Part shown: in pieces, positions 1-8,073 of the stretch
How positions within the stretch are numbered: the first letter of the stretch is position 1
How the letters are laid out: every line of letters begins with the position of its first letter
NCBI GenBank assembly: GCA_029820045.1
Contig: JALGVE010000008.1
Span: forward strand, 1-32,474
Direction of reading: 5' to 3'
From: Candidatus Zipacnadia bacterium
GTDB lineage: Bacteria > Armatimonadota > Zipacnadia > Zipacnadales > UBA5352
DNA: 32,474 nucleotides
Made by a program: the position numbers and the translations under genes
Notes under the pieces: generated by a model
Databases searched by the model: none
The model's input: the letters and a program-made list of their open reading frames with translations, nothing else
What the model was told of the DNA's origin: nothing

Positions 1-106
1 AGGCCGAGATGTTGCTGATCCCATCAGGGGCGGACACTAGACTGAGCGTCCTGCCCTACGGCACCTGCCTGGGACGACCGTAAAGGGCCCCTTTCCGGCC
101 AGGTTT

Positions 107-793
107 CTAGGGCGTCGGATCAAAGTACGTGTCCCTGCCGTTGTCGTACAGCGTGCTGTACTTCATCGCCTTGCTGTGCCCGTCCACGAAGCCGACGTTG
201 CCCACGTCGTTGTGCCGGACACAGAAGTTGAAGGCATACTCGTACGGGACGTTGTGGTCCCAGGTTTCGTGGTCACTCCCGTCAGGGGCGTCGCCCCGGG
301 GACCCGAGGAGGGCGCCTGGAATACCCAGGTCAGCCAGGCGATGTTCGGCGTGATGTCCCCGATCGTAACGCACGACGCGGGCTGCTTCACTGTCGCAAG
401 CAGGGGCGGGGTACTCGTAGGGCAGAGGTACTCATTCATCCCGTAACTACGGGAGCCCTTGTAATAGATCCCGTAGGTACTGCTCTTGGTGCACTTGATG
501 TCTTGGCTAGGGCAGTCAAACACTTGGACGTTCTTCACGTACGGGAAGATCGCCCCGGGCCAGGTGTATCTGTCGGCGAAGGACGGCCGGTTGACAAAGC
601 CTAACGGGAACCTTTCATCGTAGTCCTGACAGTACATGAGCACACCCAGGGTAATCTCCTTGACGTTGCTCAAGCACGAGCTCTGCCTCGCCTTCTCGCG
701 GGCCCGGGCGAAGACCGGGAATAGAATCGCCGCCAGGATCGCGATGATCGCGATGACCACCAGCAATTCGATGAGCGTGAATCCACGTCGCAT
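107..793 (-). CDS. Prepilin-type N-terminal cleavage/methylation domain protein (DUF1559-like pseudopilin)
   Basis: A 228-aa pseudopilin-like protein. The N-terminus [13 protein letters not shown] is a class III prepilin signal, cleaved after Gly4, followed by one hydrophobic helix ([12 protein letters not shown]) and the [10 protein letters not shown] segment typical of this family in Armatimonadota and Planctomycetota. A C-terminal H-X9-DG motif is visible ([14 protein letters not shown]). Such proteins are probably exported and assembled or anchored by type II secretion/type IV pilus-like machinery; the specific role is unknown. The ATG at 793 is preceded by GGGAGG at good spacing. It lies downstream of a second, similar gene on the same strand but is separated by about 140 nt, so it may be transcribed with it. 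Family assignment is strong, function is not. Confidence 0.9.
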   Translation of the reverse strand: MRRGFTLIELLVVIAIIAILAAILFPVFARAREKARQSSCLSNVKEITLGVLMYCQDYDERFPLGFVNRPSFADRYTWPGAIFPYVKNVQVFDCPSQDIKCTKSSTYGIYYKGSRSYGMNEYLCPTSTPPLLATVKQPASCVTIGDITPNIAWLTWVFQAPSSGPRGDAPDGSDHETWDHNVPYEYAFNFCVRHNDVGNVGFVDGHSKAMKYSTLYDNGRDTYFDPTP

Positions 794-932
794 GATCGTA
801 ACCTCCCTGGCTCACATGATGTTAGCACAATGCAGCAGTATCATCTCGCACTGACAAAGGGAGCTAACTCTCCCTGCCACTGCCACCTGTCATCATCCAG
901 CTATGCATAATCTCCGGGGCGCAGGGATAGGT

Positions 933-1673
<741 letters not shown>

Positions 1674-1714
1674 TTGCTCGCAGCTCCTTGTGCGATGATA
1701 TAATGTACACTGGT

Positions 1715-1742
1715 ATTCTACCCCTCCCCCCCGAATTGTCAA
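1715..1742 (-). promoter_or_regulatory. Sigma70-type promoter of the upstream prepilin-like gene
   Basis: On the minus strand a perfect -35 TTGACA (1742-1737) is followed after 16 nt by TAGAAT (1720-1715). The start of the 933-1673 gene lies about 40 nt further on. The spacer contains a run of G residues (GGGGGGGGAGGGG). A TATAT-rich stretch just downstream could act as an alternative -10. Based on sequence only. Confidence 0.6.
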
Positions 1743-1912
1743 GAATTTCTCGTAACCTGGCAGCACCTAACATCGTGATGATGGGCAACAGCGGCGCATG
1801 TGGGCCATTACCTGGTACGACAGGCACCCTCGGCTAGGTGGGATGCCCCCTTCCGATGATAGGCCTCTCGCCGTACGATGATCTCTACATGTAACCACTT
1901 TGCACCCTGGGC

Positions 1913-1941
1913 TTGACTCGCGTAGGTCGTTGTGGTAGAGT
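1913..1941 (+). promoter_or_regulatory. Candidate sigma70 promoter of the SorC-like regulator
   Basis: TTGACT (1913-1918), a 17-nt spacer, then TAGAGT (1936-1941). This sits about 100 nt upstream of the regulator start. It matches 5/6 of the -35 and 4/6 of the -10 consensus. The long leader between it and the gene could hold an operator, but I see no clear repeat there. Confidence 0.4.
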
Positions 1942-2044
1942 CGCACTTGCAAGCCCGTGCAGATTACTGCATTGATGTGTAGCCAAGCACGTGGCCCGCA
2001 GCCGAGGGCTCTGCGTGGCGAGGCTACGGTGCGAGGGGGAACCG

Positions 2045-3343
2045 ATGACCACAAGGGACAAGGACCTCTGCATGGCGCTGGTCGCGCACTACTACTGTAC
2101 CGGGGCGACCGGCGAGAGGTCGAGGCTGAAGCAGGCGGAGCTGGGCGAGCTCCTGCGCACTCTCCATGACGTTGACGTGGACAGGTCGCAGATATCCCGG
2201 TGGCTCAAGCAGGCGCGCGAACGCGGCTGGGTCGAGGAGATAACGCGCCGCAGCCTGAACCTGCCGGATGCCCTGCAAGAGCAGGTCGAGGCGCGGCTGG
2301 TGAACGGCAGCCTTCAGCAGAGACTGCGCGAGCAGGCCTTCCACCCCAAGCTGTGCCCGCGCCTCAAGAAGCTGGTGGTTGTTCTGACCCCCAGGACCGC
2401 CAGGGACGAGGACGCCCGCATCCCGTATCTGGCCAGCCACTGCGCCATCCACCTCATGAACAGCATTACCCGTGACACCAGGGGCATCGGCTGGGCGTGG
2501 GGTAAGCACTGCCTGGCCGTGGCGGACCGTCTCTCCGAGGTGGACTACGGAAAGCTCGAGTGCATTCCGTTGCTTGGCACCACTGCCATCGGCAGGGGAA
2601 TACCCTTTGCCGAGCACGTGCGTGACAGGCAGGCGAGCCGCGTCTGCGAGCTGGCGGCGCGTCAGCTCAGGGGAGTTGGGGCCCGTGATGACGAGGACAG
2701 ATGGGTGCGTGCGGTCCCGCTCTCCGTGCCCGCCTTTCTCCCCCGGCACCTCGTCGCCGACAAGGACTTGCCTGTCGCCGTCAAGCTTATCAACGGTTTT
2801 GACGAGGTCCAGCAGATCTTCGGGGAGGAACCGTACTTCTCGGCGCAGGGCGACGATGACGTCGCCGAGCTGCGACCCGGCTGGCAGCCGGAGTCGCACA
2901 CGCAACTCAAGAAGAAGGGCAAGCTCAGCAACATCAACGCCATCATCACCAGCGTTGGCGCCCTTGCGGACGAAAGTCCCATCACCTCCTATGACCTGTT
3001 GCCCGCCCGTCAGATTCAAAGCCTGCGCAAGACCACGCACCTCGCAGGCGATTTGGCCGAGCAGGTCATGGTGCTGCCGGGCCAGACGCTCTCGGAGAAG
3101 ACCCTCGACAAGCTCGCCAGGCTCCGGCGGCGGGCGTTGTCGCTTCGCATCCGCGACATGATCTCAATGGTGGCCAACGGCACGGAGATCCACGTCCTCG
3201 CGGCGCGACCCAACAGAGCCGAGGCCGTGTACGCCGCCGTGCATCTCGGCGCGGTGACGCATCTCTACATTGACGAGGCTGTGGCCAACAGAGTACTCGA
3301 GCTGGACCAGATGTGCCGCACTGAGTTCGGCTACCTGCAGTAG
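2045..3343 (+). CDS. SorC/DeoR-type transcriptional regulator with C-terminal sugar-binding-like domain
   Basis: A 432-aa DNA-binding protein. Residues about 5-70 form a helix-turn-helix region (LKQAELGELL ... DRSQISRWLKQARERGW) of the kind that opens SorC regulators. The rest resembles the SorC phosphosugar-binding domain, ending in the characteristic VTHLYIDEAVANRVLEL segment. Family members bind a phosphorylated sugar or similar effector and control a nearby operon. The ATG at 2045 is preceded by GAGGGGGAA; the longer ORF start at 1991 adds 18 residues without a ribosome site. It carries its own promoter-like sequence and a terminator, so it is probably an independent unit. It could control the tagging locus that begins about 285 nt downstream, but nothing here proves that. 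The effector is not predictable. Confidence 0.8.
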   Translation: MTTRDKDLCMALVAHYYCTGATGERSRLKQAELGELLRTLHDVDVDRSQISRWLKQARERGWVEEITRRSLNLPDALQEQVEARLVNGSLQQRLREQAFHPKLCPRLKKLVVVLTPRTARDEDARIPYLASHCAIHLMNSITRDTRGIGWAWGKHCLAVADRLSEVDYGKLECIPLLGTTAIGRGIPFAEHVRDRQASRVCELAARQLRGVGARDDEDRWVRAVPLSVPAFLPRHLVADKDLPVAVKLINGFDEVQQIFGEEPYFSAQGDDDVAELRPGWQPESHTQLKKKGKLSNINAIITSVGALADESPITSYDLLPARQIQSLRKTTHLAGDLAEQVMVLPGQTLSEKTLDKLARLRRRALSLRIRDMISMVANGTEIHVLAARPNRAEAVYAAVHLGAVTHLYIDEAVANRVLELDQMCRTEFGYLQ

Positions 3344-3627
3344 AGACGGGCGCCCACTGGAACTCGCGCCAGGCGGCGCCTTTCGTATACCTACCTCGTG
3401 GCACACGAGGTTTTCTGTAGCCCCGCTGATGCACACGCGTGTAATAAAGCGCATTGCTGTGCGCAACACCCTGGCCCATCGCCTTAGTAAACGCGCACCT
3501 ATCGTCGGCGGATGCACGAAAACCCAGATGTGAACGTAGTACCAAATGAGGCCAGCTAGAGGCGCGCACAGACCGGCTGCTTGCCCGGGGCAACAGCACG
3601 CAAGAGCCCGCGAAAGGAGAGGCGGCG
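3344..3627 (+). other. Intergenic leader of the tagging locus
   Basis: Apart from the terminator at 3393, this stretch holds a 10-bp perfect palindrome ACACGCGTGT (3433-3442), which could be an operator. It also holds a strong ribosome site (AAAGGAGAGG) just before the next gene. No convincing -35/-10 pair was found. The short ORF 3270-3533 overlaps the regulator's 3' end and has no family features. Confidence 0.4.
3393..3416 (+). terminator. Rho-independent terminator after the SorC-like gene
   Basis: A perfect 8-bp stem, ACCTCGTG/CACGAGGT, with loop GCA is followed by TTTCT. It lies 50 nt after the regulator stop and separates that gene from the locus starting at 3628. Confidence 0.6.
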
Positions 3628-4092
3628 ATGCTCAGGTTGACCCAGAGAACAGAGGACGGCGGGTTGCAGTTCTGCGACGACATTCCGCCGGGGCTTGAAC
3701 TCCTGCGTAGTGGCCGCCACGCCCTGCTCGTAGCCACCAGCCCCGAAGTAAGGGTGGACGGGCAGCCGGTGGCGTCACTGGGAGGCATCACTGTGGTCGG
3801 TGTCGGCACGGAGATATGCTCGAACGGCGACCGTTTCTACCTCGTGAAAGCGCCGCCCACGGTTGTCGAGGAGGGACCCCAGGACGCCATCTGCCCCCTG
3901 TGCCGAAACGCGATCGCCGGCAAGCCTGCCGTCCAGTGCCCTGAGACCAGCCGCTGGTACCATCAGACAGATGAGTTCCCGTGCTGGGATACCGCGCACC
4001 CCCAAGAACCCGCGAGTGGCGGTAGCTCACAGGCGGGCGAGCACGACGGCGATCAGCCGGGCCCGCTGCATCCGTGGGAGGTGTCGAGGTGA
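3628..4092 (+). CDS. RING/treble-clef-like zinc protein (possible E3-like component)
   Basis: A 154-aa protein opening the tagging locus. Residues 1-80 are beta-rich and may form an FHA-like or small beta domain (RSGRHALLVATSPEVRVDGQ). Residues 89-120 carry zinc-ligand-like spacing: C89-P-L-C92, C104, WYH112 and PC119W. This resembles the prokaryotic RING/binuclear treble-clef pattern (CPxC...C...H...CW), although the usual second CxxC pair is incomplete. The C-terminal 35 residues are low-complexity and acidic/Gly-rich. By analogy with the archaeal Caldiarchaeum ubiquitin operon, where a small RING protein sits with E1 and E2, it may act as an E3 or adaptor; this is inference. The ribosome site AAAGGAGAGG precedes the ATG. 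Its stop overlaps the E1 start in GTGA, indicating translational coupling. Confidence 0.7.
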   Translation: MLRLTQRTEDGGLQFCDDIPPGLELLRSGRHALLVATSPEVRVDGQPVASLGGITVVGVGTEICSNGDRFYLVKAPPTVVEEGPQDAICPLCRNAIAGKPAVQCPETSRWYHQTDEFPCWDTAHPQEPASGGSSQAGEHDGDQPGPLHPWEVSR

Positions 4093-5249
4093 ACCTCACG
4101 TCGGAGACCTTCGACAGCCTGGCCCAGACCTCCTGGTATGAGCATGATGTGCTCGCGGGCGCCACCGTCGGGCTGGTTGGCGTGGGCGGCATCGGCGCAC
4201 CCGGCGCAGTGCAGCTCGCCCGTCTCGGGGTAGGGCGTCTCGTGCTGATGGACCCGGACATCTGCGAGCCGTCCAACTTGAGCAGGACCTTCGTCCGATC
4301 CGACCTTGGTAAGTACAAGGTCCACGCGGTCAGGGATGAGATCGCTCGCTGCGGGCTGGGCACCGAGGTCCTCGCCCTGCCTGGCGATGTTGCTTACGAC
4401 CTGTCGTGGGGCATGGTCTCACGGCTCGACCTGGTGGTCGGGGCGCTGGACAATCGCGCCGCCCGCGTGGCGCTCAGCAGGGCCGCCTGGCGCGCCGGTG
4501 TACCCCTCGTGGATACCGCGCAAGATGGGGAGAGCCTGACGGCGCTCGCGCGCGTCTTCCTGCCCTCTGGCACGGGCGCATGTTATCAGTGTGGGCTCTC
4601 CGCAGCCGACTACAGGTACATCGGCCGCAACGTCCCGTGCACGAGGGAGGACCCTGAGGTCCCGCGACTGCCGACCACCGGCCTGGAGGCTGGGGTGGCG
4701 GCTGCGCTGCTCGCGAGCCTCACCGCGCGCGTGCTGTTGGAGGGCCCGGAGACTGTCGCTGGCATGGAGTATCGCATCAGTCTCGGCGACTACAGCTTCA
4801 TGACCACGCGGCTCCAGCGGAATGCAGCCTGCCGCTTCGACCATCGCACGTGGCCCGGCGAGGCCGCGACCCTGGCCGCGCCGGCGCCCGTCGGTCGCAT
4901 GACGCTGGGGGAGATCGCGGACTTCCTTCGGACCGAGTTGGGGGAAGGCTTCAGCCTCCACCTTGACCGCGACGTGGTCACGGACCTCGCCTGTCCCGAA
5001 TGTGGGCATGTCAATCGTGGGATAGCGGCCCGCAGGAGTGACACCGTCCACTGCGAGCGCTGTGACGAGGCAATATCGCCGCCGCCGACGGCACTGCGCA
5101 GCACATTCACCGAGGACGAGTTGCGCGGCCCCGAGTTCGCGCAGAGGACCTTTGAGCGCGTGCTGCCCGACGGTCATGTCGCGTGGGCGGAGCGCGGGGG
5201 CGAGCACACTATGATCAGTTTCACCTTCGAGGAGGGAAAGCCATGGTAG
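4089..5249 (+). CDS. E1-like ubiquitin-activating protein (ThiF/MoeB/HesA family)
   Basis: An E1-type adenylating enzyme of 386 aa, predicted to activate the C-terminal glycine of the ubiquitin-like protein encoded nearby and pass it to the E2. It shows the Rossmann glycine motif GVGGIG (31-36), D55 with the NLSR segment (63-66), K75/K77, the ALDN motif with D121, and a PCT motif (C184) followed by prolines that matches the catalytic cysteine loop of canonical E1s. C165xxC168 and a later C-x3-H (ACRFDH) are likely structural zinc ligands. An additional CPEC...CERC zinc ribbon lies near the C-terminus. I chose GTG 4089 because GGGAGG lies 6 nt upstream; the ORF-track start at 4074 adds five residues. 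It overlaps the upstream gene by 4 nt and the E2 gene by 7 nt, strong evidence of an operon. Confidence 0.93.
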   Translation: MNLTSETFDSLAQTSWYEHDVLAGATVGLVGVGGIGAPGAVQLARLGVGRLVLMDPDICEPSNLSRTFVRSDLGKYKVHAVRDEIARCGLGTEVLALPGDVAYDLSWGMVSRLDLVVGALDNRAARVALSRAAWRAGVPLVDTAQDGESLTALARVFLPSGTGACYQCGLSAADYRYIGRNVPCTREDPEVPRLPTTGLEAGVAAALLASLTARVLLEGPETVAGMEYRISLGDYSFMTTRLQRNAACRFDHRTWPGEAATLAAPAPVGRMTLGEIADFLRTELGEGFSLHLDRDVVTDLACPECGHVNRGIAARRSDTVHCERCDEAISPPPTALRSTFTEDELRGPEFAQRTFERVLPDGHVAWAERGGEHTMISFTFEEGKPW

Positions 5250-5746
5250 ACGCGATCCGGGAGGCGCGACTCCGCAATGAGAGGGCGAACCTGCTCCGCA
5301 TGAGGAATCCGCGTCTTCACCTTCAGCCTGCCGAGACGCTCGATCGTTACCTGCTCGCGCTCGACGTCAAGACCCTCGTGGCAAGCGATGGCGGCAGCCC
5401 TGAAGTCTTCGATGGGCCATGCCTGGTGGAGATGTTCTTTGGCGCCAACTACCCGGTTTCCGACCCGCCGATCTTCCTCGTGCATGCGCCGCGCGACCTC
5501 TTCCATCCGAACGCCAAGCGCGGAGAACATCAGTTGTTCTGCCTCGGCGACCTCACCGAGCAAAGGGCAGACGTGATCGTCGCTGCCATCGCCGGCAGCC
5601 TCAGCTATCACGATAACCTCTACAGCATGGACGAGCGCGACGCCTTCAACATTGAGGCCGCCCGCTGGGCGCGCGAGCATCAGGACCTGCTGCCGGTGGA
5701 CCCGCGCCCCTTCGCGGGCAACGTTGAGGACGACACCGCCGAATAG
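5243..5746 (+). CDS. E2-like ubiquitin-conjugating (UBC-fold) enzyme
   Basis: A 167-aa protein with the core landmarks of an E2: the YPVSDPPIF strand/proline segment (70-78), the HPN tripeptide (88-90), a cysteine at 100 in the context LFCLGDL (compare eukaryotic ICLDIL), and C-terminal helices (AFNIEAARWAREH) matching the end of the UBC fold. C100 is the predicted thioester acceptor, taking the Ubl from the E1 encoded immediately upstream. The loop between HPN and the cysteine is slightly longer than in eukaryotic E2s. The ATG at 5243 has GGAGGG 6 nt upstream and overlaps the E1 stop by 7 nt. A divergent bacterial E2 with a complete set of catalytic landmarks; confidence in the fold is high. 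Confidence 0.9.
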   Translation: MVDAIREARLRNERANLLRMRNPRLHLQPAETLDRYLLALDVKTLVASDGGSPEVFDGPCLVEMFFGANYPVSDPPIFLVHAPRDLFHPNAKRGEHQLFCLGDLTEQRADVIVAAIAGSLSYHDNLYSMDERDAFNIEAARWAREHQDLLPVDPRPFAGNVEDDTAE

Positions 5747-5758
5747 GAGTGTTGGGAC

Positions 5759-6547
5759 ATGGATCGTCAGGAGCTTATCACCGCAATCCAGGACGCTGGT
5801 GCAGCGCGCGACCTTGAGCTCGCCATCAGCGGGGAATGGCTCCGGATCTCGGCGCCCGCGGACGAAGCCACTGCCGGCCTCTCGAGCGAGGAGCTGCTGA
5901 GGGAGCACCCGCTCTCGGGCCTCGGCAAGTACTGGAGAGACTTCACTGGCCAGACGACCCGGCTCGTGGCCCAGGTGCCGCTGGAGGTGCTGCTGGCGAC
6001 CCCAGCGTTGGTCAACGGCCTGCCCGGTCTCGCCGAGGCGCTATCTCCGGAGGCGGTGGGCGGGACCGAGGTCCCCGCGGACCCGCTGGAACTCGCAACG
6101 ATGGCGCTGGAGGAGGCGGGGCTAACCGTCATCAGCTCGACCGACACGGCGGTCGTCGGCCGGGCGGACCAACTCTCGTGGCGGGCGGAGGTTGAGATGT
6201 CAGTCGGCGATGACGAGCTCTCGGTCTGGTGCCCGCTCGCGGGCTGGCCGTCGGCCGACGGGGCCCAGGGCGGGGACCGGGTCGCGGCCATCTGGCTATT
6301 GAGTCTTGGGCGCACGGTGCGGCTGGTCGCGCCGGCGCTCAGGGACGTAGAGGGTTCAGGGCAGCAGGAGCTGCAGTGCGGGTGGTCGCTCGCGGCGCCC
6401 TTGTGGGGCCTGTCACTCCCGCTCGCAGGCCACGCGGCTGCGGCGGCCGCCGCAGGCGCGCTTCGCTTCAACGTTGAAGCCCGGGCTATCCTCCAGGATG
6501 CGTCCGTGGCCGAAGCCCTGAGCCGTGCCTACGAGACTGCTGCATAG
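5759..6547 (+). CDS. Unknown protein of the tagging locus (262 aa)
   Basis: I do not recognise a family. The protein is acidic, contains no predicted signal peptide or membrane helix, and appears to have two alpha/beta parts. An N-terminal half begins MDRQELITAIQDAG and includes FTGQTTRLVAQVPLEVL. A second half includes SWRAEVEMSVGDDELSVWCP and a C-terminal LRFNVEARAILQD segment. The second half loosely recalls YbjN or type III chaperone-like folds, which bind other proteins, but I cannot support that assignment. It starts 12 nt after the E2 stop with GGAG 9 nt upstream, and ends 16 nt before the Ubl gene. It is therefore embedded between E2 and modifier and could be an adaptor or chaperone for the conjugation machinery. 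Confidence 0.75.
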   Translation: MDRQELITAIQDAGAARDLELAISGEWLRISAPADEATAGLSSEELLREHPLSGLGKYWRDFTGQTTRLVAQVPLEVLLATPALVNGLPGLAEALSPEAVGGTEVPADPLELATMALEEAGLTVISSTDTAVVGRADQLSWRAEVEMSVGDDELSVWCPLAGWPSADGAQGGDRVAAIWLLSLGRTVRLVAPALRDVEGSGQQELQCGWSLAAPLWGLSLPLAGHAAAAAAAGALRFNVEARAILQDASVAEALSRAYETAA

Positions 6548-6563
6548 AAAGGAGGTGGCTAGA

Positions 6564-6842
6564 TTGAGCCAGGACAGCGTCACCATCACGGTCCAGGACG
6601 TGACCGGCGAAAAGGAACACATCGTCGCTTACGGCGCGGACCGCACGATCGGCGAACTGGTGGAGGACCCTCGGGTTCTTCAGGAGGTGGACCTCGCGCC
6701 GGTGGGCTCCGGCACGGCCGGAGTAACCTACGGCGCCCGGAGAGAACGAGACGAGATCCTGTTGAACACCGACGACAAACTCGGGGACGTGCTCAAAGAT
6801 GGTGAATCCGTGAGGCTGCTCCCGCAGATCGTCGCAGGATAA
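6564..6842 (+). CDS. Ubiquitin-like modifier protein ending in Ala-Gly
   Basis: A 92-aa beta-grasp-like protein: an initial strand TITVQDVTG, a central helix GADRTIGELVEDPRVL, and a terminal DVLKDGESVRLLPQIVAG typical of ThiS/MoaD/ubiquitin-like tails. It ends in a free glycine without any trailing residues, so it would need no processing before adenylation by the E1. The ORF track begins at 6525, but the TTG at 6564 has an excellent AAAGGAGGT 7-8 nt upstream and gives a normal Ubl length; the longer form would also overlap the upstream gene. The penultimate residue is Ala instead of the Gly of classic di-glycine tails. Position between E2/unknown gene and the JAB peptidase supports its role as the modifier. 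Confidence 0.82.
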   Translation: MSQDSVTITVQDVTGEKEHIVAYGADRTIGELVEDPRVLQEVDLAPVGSGTAGVTYGARRERDEILLNTDDKLGDVLKDGESVRLLPQIVAG

Positions 6843-6906
6843 CCTCACGGCTACCGCGGAGGGTCGGGGGTCGCCAAGGCCACCGGCCCTCCCGGAGGAG
6901 GCAATC

Positions 6907-7929
6907 ATGGTAAGCCCGCAATACGATCTGATAGCCACGTTCCAGAAGGCGGACAGCGACGAGCTGGCCCACGCCGAGGTCCTTCAGGAGCAGCACGTGA
7001 AGCGCTTCGTCGAGGACGCCCACTTCGGGGCCATCCGCCGCGGCGTCGCTCCTAACGATGGTGAGCCAGTCTTCGGGACCGTAGCTCCTCTGGGCGTGTG
7101 CGAGGCGCAGTGCGAGACCTGCAACCGCTTGTGTGGCTTCCAGGTCCACCTGAGCGACTCCTCTGGAAAGCTGCTCACACACAACACGTATCCCACGGAG
7201 CTGCTTCAGAGCTGGGCGAACCTCGTCGTCGCCGCCCTCGCCCAACGCGATGGGGAGGGCGGTGGGAAGCCTCAGCCGGCTCGCTACCTTTACAGTCTGA
7301 TAGCCCGCCGCTGCGACGAGTTAGGGCCGGTGCTTGGCGCCGTCAGGAGCTGCCTGCGCCAGATACCCGTGGAGGAGCTGCCGGCGGGCGCAGTGACCAG
7401 TCCCGATGATGCTGACTTTCCGCTCCACATTGAGCCGGTGGCGATTGGGAACATGCTCGCCTGGGCGCGCGAAGCTGGTAACGAGGAGGTCGGCGGTCTA
7501 GTGGCCGGCCGCCTGCGCTGGTGTCCCCGCCGCCGCGACGTGTGGGCTCACATTGACCATGCGGTGCGCGCGCCGGCCATCGGCGGCAGGGCAACGCTGG
7601 AGTTCACTCCCCAGGCTTGGAACGCGGCACTCAGCGAACTCAATAAGCTAGGCAACGGCCTGGACGTACTCGGCTGGTGGCATTCACACCCCGCCGGGAT
7701 CTTCGAGGATGAGCCTGATCTGCAGGGCGCCTCCAAACTCTTTCTCTCGCATCGGGACATGCCCATCGCAACCGAGCACTTCTCTACGCCCTGGCAGACC
7801 TCGTGGGTCGTAGACCCCGAGTTAGACGACGAAGAGGCGGTCGCGGCTTTCGGCTGGGCCTCGGGGGTCATCACTCCGCGCGCCTTCGACGTGGTGTCCG
7901 CAGCCGTCGCCAGCCAAGGAGCGAGTTAA
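6907..7929 (+). CDS. JAB/JAMM (MPN+) metallopeptidase, predicted deubiquitinase-like isopeptidase
   Basis: A 340-aa protein with a C-terminal JAB domain (about 170-310). The zinc-dependent catalytic set is visible: E194 in NEEVGGL, H259-S-H261-P, then S281-x2-D284 in FLSHRD, followed by FSTPWQTSWVVDP, the usual core end of bacterial JAB proteins encoded with ubiquitin-like genes. The HSHP-to-SxxD spacing is longer than in the textbook JAMM motif. Predicted activity is cleavage of the isopeptide bond between the Ubl and its target, recycling the modifier. The N-terminal half (1-165) is unassigned and contains a four-cysteine cluster (C65, C69, C72, C76) that may bind metal. GGAGGAGG precedes the ATG. 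It is the last member of the ubiquitin-like half of the locus, 64 nt after the Ubl. Confidence 0.9.
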   Translation: MVSPQYDLIATFQKADSDELAHAEVLQEQHVKRFVEDAHFGAIRRGVAPNDGEPVFGTVAPLGVCEAQCETCNRLCGFQVHLSDSSGKLLTHNTYPTELLQSWANLVVAALAQRDGEGGGKPQPARYLYSLIARRCDELGPVLGAVRSCLRQIPVEELPAGAVTSPDDADFPLHIEPVAIGNMLAWAREAGNEEVGGLVAGRLRWCPRRRDVWAHIDHAVRAPAIGGRATLEFTPQAWNAALSELNKLGNGLDVLGWWHSHPAGIFEDEPDLQGASKLFLSHRDMPIATEHFSTPWQTSWVVDPELDDEEAVAAFGWASGVITPRAFDVVSAAVASQGAS

Positions 7930-8073
7930 CCCACGCGAGACCCTGCCTGTGGACTCTCTTTAGGCAGGCCAGACAACTCGCGCCGCTTTTCGGACAGATT
8001 AAGCGCAAAAGCGCTGAGCCGAGCGTATGAACTAATGCAGGAGCGCACACCGCGAAGCCAGGAGGTGCCATCC
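7930..8073 (+). other. Gap between JAB and ATPase genes
   Basis: At 144 nt this is the longest gap inside the locus. It contains weak hairpins (CTGCCT...AGGCAG; AGCGC-AAAA-GCGCT at 8002-8015) but no T-run and no clear promoter. A second promoter or processing site here could separate the two halves, but the sequence does not settle it. Confidence 0.3.

Noticed and set aside
3270-3533. 87-aa ORF between the regulator and the tagging locus
   Set aside because: It overlaps the 3' end of the regulator and spans a terminator; no ribosome site or domain.
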